Below are positions 57,118 through 64,000 of a stretch of DNA of 64,000 nt, piece after piece. The DNA lies in contig NC_135717.1 of NCBI RefSeq assembly GCF_964656455.1, forward strand, positions 150,835,793 through 150,899,792. The letters run 5' to 3'. Every line of letters begins with the position of its first letter. The first letter of the stretch is position 1. The position numbers and the translations under genes are program-made. The notes beneath the pieces are model-generated. The model saw only the letters and a list, made by a program, of their open reading frames with translations, was not told the DNA's origin and did not search any database. The stretch comes from Halichoerus grypus (taxonomy: Eukaryota; Chordata; Mammalia; Carnivora; Phocidae).

Positions 57118-57650
57118 GCAGAGACATCCTGGAGTGGCTCCCAATGATCCACACACTGGTGTGAACCTCTACCCTGGGTGCAGATGGGATCTGTGATTTG
57201 CTTCTATCCATGAAGATAGCAAAGGTGACAGAATGTCGCTCCTGTGATTAAGTCATGTTATGTAAGACTCAGACTAGAGAGAGATTCTCCTGCTGGCCTT
57301 GAATAAGTCAGCAGCCATGTTGTGGAGTGCCTATGGAGAGGTCCACATGGCATAGAATTATGGATGACCCCTAAAACCTAAGGGTGGCCCCCAGCCGCAG
57401 CCAATAAGAAGCCAGCACCCCTCAGCCATATGGCCTCAAGGAAATGAATCCTGCCAATTTAAATGAGGTTGTAAGTGGATTCTTCCCTGTTATGCTTCCA
57501 GACAGGCTTGTGAAACTCTGATCGGTAGACCCAGTGACACTATGCCCAGACTCCTGACCAACAGAAACTCTGAGATAATAGATGTTGTGATGTTTTAAGC
57601 CACTAAGTTTGAGGTAATTTGTTATGATGCCAAAGAAAATGAATACACAG
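57118..57650 (+). mobile_element. MLT1-type LTR, sense
   Basis: MLT1 order: 'gatgggatctgtgatttgct', 'gacagaatgtcgctcctgtg', 'tcagcagccatgttgtg', 'cagaaactctgagataatag', 'gttttaagccactaagtttg', 'aggtaatttgttatgatgc'. Nearly complete. Confidence 0.85.
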
Positions 57651-57818
57651 AGCTGTCTGTGATTTTTGTTAAGAGTTTGTCTTTTTTTCTATGCACATTC
57701 CTGCTCTTTTTTAGATCCAGTCTGGTAGTCTCTGTCATCAAGGAGTAGTTTCAACAAATTTAAATTTACATCTATAGTTATATCAAATTATTTCTACTAT
57801 ATTTTGTATTATTCATTT

Positions 57819-57987
57819 TTTCAAAGAGGTTATTTATTTAGGAGAGAGAGAGAGAGGGGGAGAGCATAGAGGAAGAAGCAGACTCCCTGCTGAACAGAGA
57901 ACCTGACACGGGGCTCAATTCAGGGACCCTGAGATCATGCCTGAGCTGAAGGTGGACGCTTAGCCAACTGAGCCACCCAAGTGCCCC
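57819..57987 (-). mobile_element. Can-SINE, antisense, older
   Basis: 'ttatttatttaggagagaga', 'actccctgctgaacagagaa', 'gagatcatgcctgagctgaa', head 'gagccacccaagtgcccc'. Perfect 14-bp target duplication (tgtattattcattt) at 57805-57818 and 57988-58001 in spite of decay in the body. Confidence 0.94.
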
Positions 57988-58217
57988 TGTATTATTCATT
58001 TCTGGAATTTTCTGTCCCCCCCACCATTTCTGGTTTTTGATTGAATAGCTTGAGTACCCTTCTGCTTGCTTAAAAATTATACATTCTATTTTTGATTTTT
58101 TAATATTATAATCGTTTAACCCTATTTATTTCTTAAATTTACTATTATCTATATTTTGCCTTTAACAAGGCAAGTATTTCGGCATTCTATTATCTCACTT
58201 AGGTCTCTTATCTGTTA

Positions 58218-58272
58218 TTATATTGATATTATCTAGAATTTGGAAAGCATTATATAGATATTATCTAGAATT
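58218..58272. repeat. Local direct repeat, about 23 bp, period 32
   Basis: ttatattgatattatctaga.. (58218-58240) and ttatatagatattatctaga.. (58250-58272) differ at one base. Confidence 0.9.
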
Positions 58273-59280
58273 AAACTGTACCACCTCAACCTTGCATGTT
58301 TCTAGAGCATAATCTGGACTGTTTTCATAATGAGAACTTTCCTTAAAAGTGTTTGAATTTGTGTCTTTGGCAAAGCCTATGAGATCTTCTATGCCTCAGA
58401 ATATTTCTATCCTGCCTTCACTTTGGAATGACAATTGTGTTGGTTATAAATTTGGTTCATGGCTTCTTTTCCTTCAAAACTTAAAATGTGTTGCTCCATT
58501 ATTGTTTATGTTTCATTGCTTCTGTTGAGAAATGAGATTGAATCTAATTCTTATCCTTCCATAGATAATGTGCTTTTCCTCACTGAAAGCTGTTAGATTT
58601 TCTTTTGGACTTTGACCTTCACTGTCACTCTCTTGTGTGTGGATATAGACTTTTTTTTTTTTGTCCTTCCTACTCAGCCCTCCAGGAACTTTCAACCTCA
58701 TGTTTTAACTCATTAATTCTGGATTTACCTCCAGCATTTCTCCAAATATTTCCTTGTCTTCATTTTTATTTTTCTCTCCTTAAAATCCTATTATTCTAAT
58801 GTTGGCACTGCTACTCCTACCCTCCATATCTATTAGCTTTCATCTATCCTTTCCTGAGGACCCTTCTCTGATCTGATCTTCCAACTTACCATGTCTTTCT
58901 CAAGTTAGGTCCATTTTAAAAATCTCATCTAAGAGTTTCTCTGTTTCAAACTATCACAGTATTGATACCTAATATTCATCCTTGCTTCTTTCTTATTAAC
59001 TTATTTTTTGCATTTGTTGGATATTGTTAATATCATCCCATATATTCTTTAATATATCTGTCATAACTATTTTTAATTTTTGGTCCATCTGTTCTAATGG
59101 CTCTGCTTCAGAATGTATGCCAGTTCTACTCTAGACAGTATAGATATTATATGTTGTTCAGTTTTTGCCCTTCTTTTACAATAATATCATTCCTTAAGAC
59201 TCAATTTATTTTGTCTTATGACCTCACCTTTAGTTTTTGTTTTTGGATCTCATGTTTTGGGAAGGGGCCTATGGCAGGCC

Positions 59281-60150
59281 TTTGTCTGTGATGGCAGCAG
59301 TGAGTTTAGAGAGATGAGTAAAGATGAAACCCAAATGCAGAGACCCTCTAGCACCACAGACCTGCTCCCCAGGGAAATCCTCTGGTCCCAACTTTATCCT
59401 TGAACACTGTAGGAGAAGCAGCATGGGGAGATGAAATGGCACTAGGTTATAAATCATCAGTCTGAGAGGTCTGGAGGGAGGGAGTAGAGGAGGGAATGCT
59501 TGGAGAAGTTGTTTATTCTGCAATTGTTTTATCAACTCCTTGCCTCAGAAGGGTTTTATGTTGCCTGTATGTTACCCCATGGACACCATCAGTAGCAGAA
59601 TGGCCCATGTGCATCTAAGGTTATGGGATAATTAATGACTGTGCCAAGCACCATGTGCCAGACACCAAGAAGCAAGAGCAGATCATCCAACCAGAGGTCT
59701 GCCTACAGCCTACAACAGCCTTCTCGTTCTCCACCCCAACTACTGTCCTTCCTCCTCAATCTAGATCATCAGAAAACACCAGCTCAAGCAAATTTTAGAG
59801 CTGGCTTTTAGGGAGAGCCAGCAGCTCAAGCTAACTCACCATTTTCATTGCATTTTCTCTATATAATCTTGAGTCTATTCCTGCATTATCTCTGAGTTTC
59901 AGCAGAGAGATGACTTTTTTGGCAAGAAGAAAAAAAATCTATGTTCAATAAAACTGAAAAGTGCTACCAATCCTACAGAACTCATGAGCTCTAATATTTG
60001 TTATTAAAGAAAGCATCAAACTCTTTCTGGTAGCTGGAACCACCTAGGATGTTATTGTTTAATCAGTTAATTCACTGTGTAATTAGTTAATACAAGTGAA
60101 CATTTGTATCCAGTCTCCACAACCTATATGGGAACCAGAAAGTCCTAGAA
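59281..60150. other. Unassigned sequence, GC-richer
   Basis: The 88-codon minus frame (59269-59535) lacks domain features. No gene seen. Confidence 0.45.
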
Positions 60151-60154
60151 AGTG

Positions 60155-60300
60155 GTGACACACCTCATTCATTCATTTAGTTAAAAAACATTAATTGAAC
60201 AATTTCCAATGTGCCAGTCTCTAGGCTATGGAAGCAAGTAACTAAGATTAAGTACTTGTTTTGAAGGAGATCTTCACTAAAAGAATTATAAGGGGGATAA
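60155..60300 (+). repeat. L2 3' tail
   Basis: 'attcattcatttagttaaaa', 'acaatttccaatgtgccagt' and 'ctctaggctatggaagcaag' fit the L2 end. Confidence 0.7.
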
Positions 60301-60995
60301 ACAGAGCCTTAGATAATTATAATTATATGCATTCATAGATTTTATACAAATGCTAATGGAGCATAGAGAAAGGTGCTCCTAATTTACCAGTGAAAGGTAG
60401 GAAGATTTCCTGTAGAAATGTTCCCACCCGATAATATGGCACAATATCAAGGTCACGTTGTTCTGGACTCTCAGAAAACTTCTTATTAACAAGGTCCACC
60501 CTCAACTGCTCCAAAATCTCCACACAAGGATTCTGCTTGCCATTGCAGAAAAACAAAATCAAAATAATCTGATCTGACTATTGTTTCCTGAGCCTACAAA
60601 TTGTTTGTTAAACCAGTTTGGTACATGCCAGTTCTAACTTCTTGAAAGTGTGGTTTGTGGTAAGCCAGCACCTACCTACCAAACATGGGCCTTCTTGTAC
60701 ACCAAGGGGAGAGCACCTGTGCTTTTGAAACCCTGACATCTGGTCATATATATGTTCCAGATGCGGATGTGAAAACCATGTCCTGTTATTATTTTTCACT
60801 ATTTCCTCTCTCTAGAATCACTGAATAAATCAGTTCTGTGAGCCCCTGGAAATCACAACTCGAACCTCGAACATGTACCTTAATATCAAATCTATATGAG
60901 CTCTATAATGATAGGTAAATCTCACTTATCTCATCTCTTACTCCAACTATATGAAAAGATTTTGCAAATGAAATACACCAATTATTTATTCAATA
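60301..60995. other. Unassigned sequence
   Basis: No frame over 70 codons. No gene seen. Confidence 0.5.
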
Positions 60996-60999
60996 GAAC

Positions 61000-61165
61000 T
61001 GTATGTGGTGTTACTGTTTCCTAGGTACTGGGGCAGGTGCTAGGGATGTAAAGCTAGCCAACACATAGAATTCGTCCTTCCTGGAATTTGCAGTCTCAAG
61101 GAACAGACTGATATTGAACAAGTAATTATGAATGCAGTGAATGCTACGAAGAGGAAGTACAGGGT
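61000..61165 (+). repeat. L2 3' tail
   Basis: 'ctaggtactggggcaggtgc', 'ctagggatgtaaagctagcc', 'tcctggaatttgcagtctca', 'acaagtaattatgaatgcag'. Well kept for L2. Confidence 0.8.
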
Positions 61166-61590
61166 GCCATGGAAGCACAGAAGGGGTGCTTTAAAAAAGT
61201 GGCTTCCTCTGTAGAACAACTGTGGGAAATTGAGATTTCACATTAAAATCAATAGGGCTAGAATTGTATGCTTCATTTTTTAGAGGTCGCATTGTGAATG
61301 GCTATGCTTCTTATACCAGGATACCCATGGGGGATCCAGAAGCCACAGAATAAACACAATGCATACTTCTGGTGCTTGGGTTTCACATGAAGATTTGGGA
61401 AAACAAACATTTTTTATTAAAACAAATATAGATATATTATGGAGTAGACTGTATGCGTGTTAAAGATAAAAGATGAAACTTCAAAGAAATTTCACACTTG
61501 CTGTGATTCCCTTTGAACTAGACCCCCAGACTCCCTAGGGGTATATATTCATTCTCCTCTGCCTTTAGGGGTACATTATAAAAAAAATAA
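61166..61590. other. Unassigned sequence
   Basis: No gene or clear repeat seen. Confidence 0.5.
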
Positions 61591-61594
61591 TGTT

Positions 61595-61800
61595 TAGCAA
61601 GCAGTAGAAAGAACGTGGGGCCTGGCACCAGCTGGGCAGCCTTTGCTAAGCCAGTTGTGACTCAGTTTCCTTGGGGATAACATAGAGATAATGCTTTACC
61701 TCTCAATATTGCTGTGAAGATTTGATCAGATAGCAAATGAAAAATTTCCAGGGCAACGGTTGCTACAAAATAGGCCCTCTATAAATATTAGTTACCTCTT
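61595..61800 (+). mobile_element. MIR SINE
   Basis: 'gaaagaacgtggggcctggc', 'gactcagtttccttggggat', 'aatattgctgtgaagatttg', 'ggccctctataaatattagt'. Confidence 0.75.
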
Positions 61801-62107
61801 CCAATAACAGCGAAATAAATAGTTGTTTAAGATTCTTACTGCTTCAACTCAGCACAGCTAGAACCACAGAAGGAACAACCAAAGATAGCAGGTTTTAGAA
61901 AGCCCTGTGTTATGTTCCCATCTGTTTATCCATTAGCATAATAGCTACAGTAATAACAGCTAACAAATGTGAGTGTATGTGTGGTGAATCTGAAATGCTT
62001 GTAAACTGTAATTTAAGGAAACAAAACAAACAAACCTACCCATTTTCCATATGTTAATATATTTTTACTCTGTATTGCTATTTTTAACCATTTTATATTA
62101 TGACAAA

Positions 62108-62139
<32 letters not shown>

Positions 62140-63785
62140 CAGAACTGCATCCACTCCTTTTGTGAATGGAGTAGAGGATTAAAGAATATAAGAACTCTTG
62201 GTAAACTCTAAATCGGTAAACAATTACAAAGTGTGATTATGGCTATGATTATAAGGATGTGCTAACAAAAGGCTCTGTAATTCTCAGTACTAGGTACTTC
62301 CATATCCAGGCAGCTGGCATATTTATCTTTTCTTAAACTCAATTTTGACTGAATTTTGCTCTCTTCTTCAATGTCCTAAGCCCCAGTGAATGAGGCAAAC
62401 TGAAAAGTTTAGGAAACTTAGCTATGGATAACAGAGGAAACTCCAATTATATCTTGTTCTTTTTCCAATAAGAAAGAAGCTAGGTAGACATGATTTATTT
62501 TAATATTCCCAAATGTTTTATATCTAAAATGGAACTGGATGTCTTGATATTACAGAAGACTAGTTAAATAAAATTTCTACTTGTTTCACCTAATGGGACT
62601 AAGAGAAATGAAAATATATAAAGGTTGTGTTTATTCTCAATCCTTGTTACTTAAAATATATTATTATATAATTACAGTGCTATGACAGAAACTTGAGTTG
62701 TAGAGTAAAGGACTGCTTATCGGGATCTGCAGTGAAGCAAATAGAAGTTTCATTAGGAACATGGTGGGTCTGAACTATGCTGCCAATGCAGAAGGTCAAG
62801 GTCAGTTCATCAGGTATAAATCATACAGAGCTCATCACCTGTACCAAAGAAGGTCCAGGGAAGTGATTCAAGATTGGAGTCATATAATTATGGTCTTCCC
62901 AGTGCTAAGAGAGCTAAGAATTCTAGTTGCCTTCAAGAAAGGCAATCAATAACTGTCTTTAAACTATCATAAGTGGATGGATGTCTGGTGTTTTCTTAAG
63001 GTCCCTGATAGTAGCTACTGCACATTATTGCTTTCATGCAGGACTGAATACTCTAATGGCTAGGCATAGGGCAGAAATCATTCCTACTTACCACATGGGC
63101 AATGATACCAAATACATTAATTTCTGACTACAACTTAGCCAATGTTAGCAAACGGAAGTTACAGCCCATATTTCCTTCATTACAATGTCTTATGGCCAGT
63201 GCCCTCTGATGAGGCTTTTCTTCTGTCTCGGCCGCAGGGAAGGTGTCCTTTTACCATATGTCCTACCAACCTCTGTATTTACAATGGATCATGCTAATCC
63301 TAATCCTATGCAGTGAGATCTGGCTCCTCCCCCTGACTGGAAAAGTCCCTGTTGGGGCCTCACGCCTATGGGCTTATGAAGAACAGCATAGTTTCCTTTG
63401 TTGAAAGTAAGGAGAAAGAAATGCAACATCTCACGTGTCTGTGGCCATTGTCTCTACTTTTTTATGGATATGTGAGGAACCAAGTTCTTTTTACCAGACT
63501 TTTTGGGTTTCTGGAAACTCTTGAACTGATCTGACAACTTTAGGAGTCTAAAATGAAGACTGGAAGTTACAAAGGAGGTACTTAATATGTATCTTTGGTG
63601 ATGCTGAGATTCTTGATTAATGTGTCTTTCTTTACTGAATAAAAATACCCGAGGTACTTTTCCATTATTTGGTCCTTTTGTGTGTTTCTCAAAGTAAAAT
63701 TGGTCTCCATGAATAAAAGATAAGTATGTTCTAATTCTGAAGCCTAAATATTAAGTCTGTAACTTTCAGGAAGACTTAGTATAAA
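61801..63785. other. Unassigned, probably unique sequence
   Basis: No named repeat apart from a (CAA)n run. Frames are about 60 codons. This is the longest non-repetitive-looking stretch at this end of the window; a conserved non-coding element cannot be ruled out. Confidence 0.4.
62109..62139. repeat. (CAA)n microsatellite
   Basis: About ten CAA units following a short A run. Confidence 0.95.
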
Positions 63786-63787
63786 AA

Positions 63788-64000
63788 TCAGTTAGGGTTC
63801 TTTGCTTGTAAACAACAGAAACTGACTCTAGGTCACTTAAGCTAAAAAGTACATTAGGGATCTAATGCAATCAAAAAGAAAACTGAAGAACAAATCTTAG
63901 AAATAAGAAGAGGCAGTCGCTCATGGGGATAGAAGGCCCCTGGATATGTCATCTCACCAAGAGAATTTTCCTGATAGAAATCAGGGTGCCCTTGGGAAGC
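63788..64000. repeat. Old interspersed-repeat-like block, runs off the window
   Basis: 'cagttagggttctttgcttg', 'aacaacagaaactgactcta' and 'ggtcacttaagctaaaaagt' resemble an old mammalian repeat. Family not assigned, and the end is outside the window. Confidence 0.45.

Larger units (their letters stand above)
57660..59280 (-). mobile_element. Ancient L1 or HAL1-like 5'/ORF1 region, antisense
   Basis: The plus-strand text is T-rich and reads like the reverse complement of old LINE ORF1: 'ttgcttctgttgagaaatga', 'tttctccaaatatttccttg', 'aaaatcctattattctaatg', 'ttggtccatctgttctaatg'. No frame is open. A SINE interrupts it at 57819-57987. Limits and family (L1M versus HAL1) are uncertain. Confidence 0.55.

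Noticed and set aside
63215..63245. Pyrimidine run plus CAG near 63236 as a 3' splice site
   Set aside because: A single weak splice-like motif with no open exon after it is not enough.
1..64000. CRISPR array, phage, plasmid or bacterial operon
   Set aside because: Regular spaced repeats are absent; the repeated units are SINEs and L1s, and the frame structure is that of mammalian non-coding DNA.
1..64000. Functional tRNA or small RNA genes
   Set aside because: The only tRNA-like sequences are the decayed heads of Can-SINEs and MIRs.

Overview
This is nuclear DNA from a mammal, almost certainly a carnivore of the arctoid group (bear, panda, seal or mustelid type). The main evidence is sixteen copies of the lysine-tRNA-derived carnivore SINE (Can-SINE), several flanked by perfect target-site duplications. 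A carnivore L1 3' end also occurs at five places. The SINEs lack the extra internal segment typical of cats, and neither SINEs nor L1 tails match the common dog forms. I cannot name the species.

I found no host protein-coding gene, exon, tRNA, rRNA or other functional RNA that I can support. All open frames over 100 codons are either L1 protein remnants or chance frames in low-complexity or repeat sequence. The window looks like an intergenic or deep intronic, AT-rich, repeat-dense region. Old repeats (L2, MIR, MLT1 LTRs, L1M and an ERVL-class pol fragment) form the background, and younger Can-SINEs and carnivore L1s have landed in it.

Layout. 0-7 kb: SINE, LTR-like elements, an antisense ERVL-class internal fragment, old L1 pieces, and a tandem SINE pair sharing one target-site duplication. 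7-13 kb: MIRs, two short carnivore L1 3' ends, an old L1 broken by a SINE whose tail became a long pyrimidine tract. 13-26 kb: mostly unique AT-rich sequence, with an AT-rich palindrome cluster near 18.5 kb and an exact 54-bp dispersed duplication at 24.65 and 25.58 kb. 26-31 kb: SINEs, including a close inverted pair, and an antisense L1M. 31-36.7 kb: mostly unassigned. 36.7-45.1 kb: old L1s, MIRs, five or six SINEs (one very young) and a 21-base G run. 45.58-51.50 kb: an almost full-length, dead L1 on the minus strand with 5'UTR, ORF1, ORF2, 3'UTR and a degraded 17-bp target duplication. 51.5-57 kb: L2 and MIR, and a three-level nest (L1 inside MLT1 inside L2). 57-64 kb: MLT1 LTR, antisense old L1/HAL1-like sequence with a SINE in it, L2, MIR and unassigned sequence.

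The window reads as a record of insertion history, not as a pathway. I found no previously undescribed biological system. The most unusual signal is the 54-bp exact duplication next to a 21-bp local duplication, which looks like a templated insertion or an assembly artefact. Family names are from recognition by eye; subfamily assignments and boundaries of old repeats are approximate.
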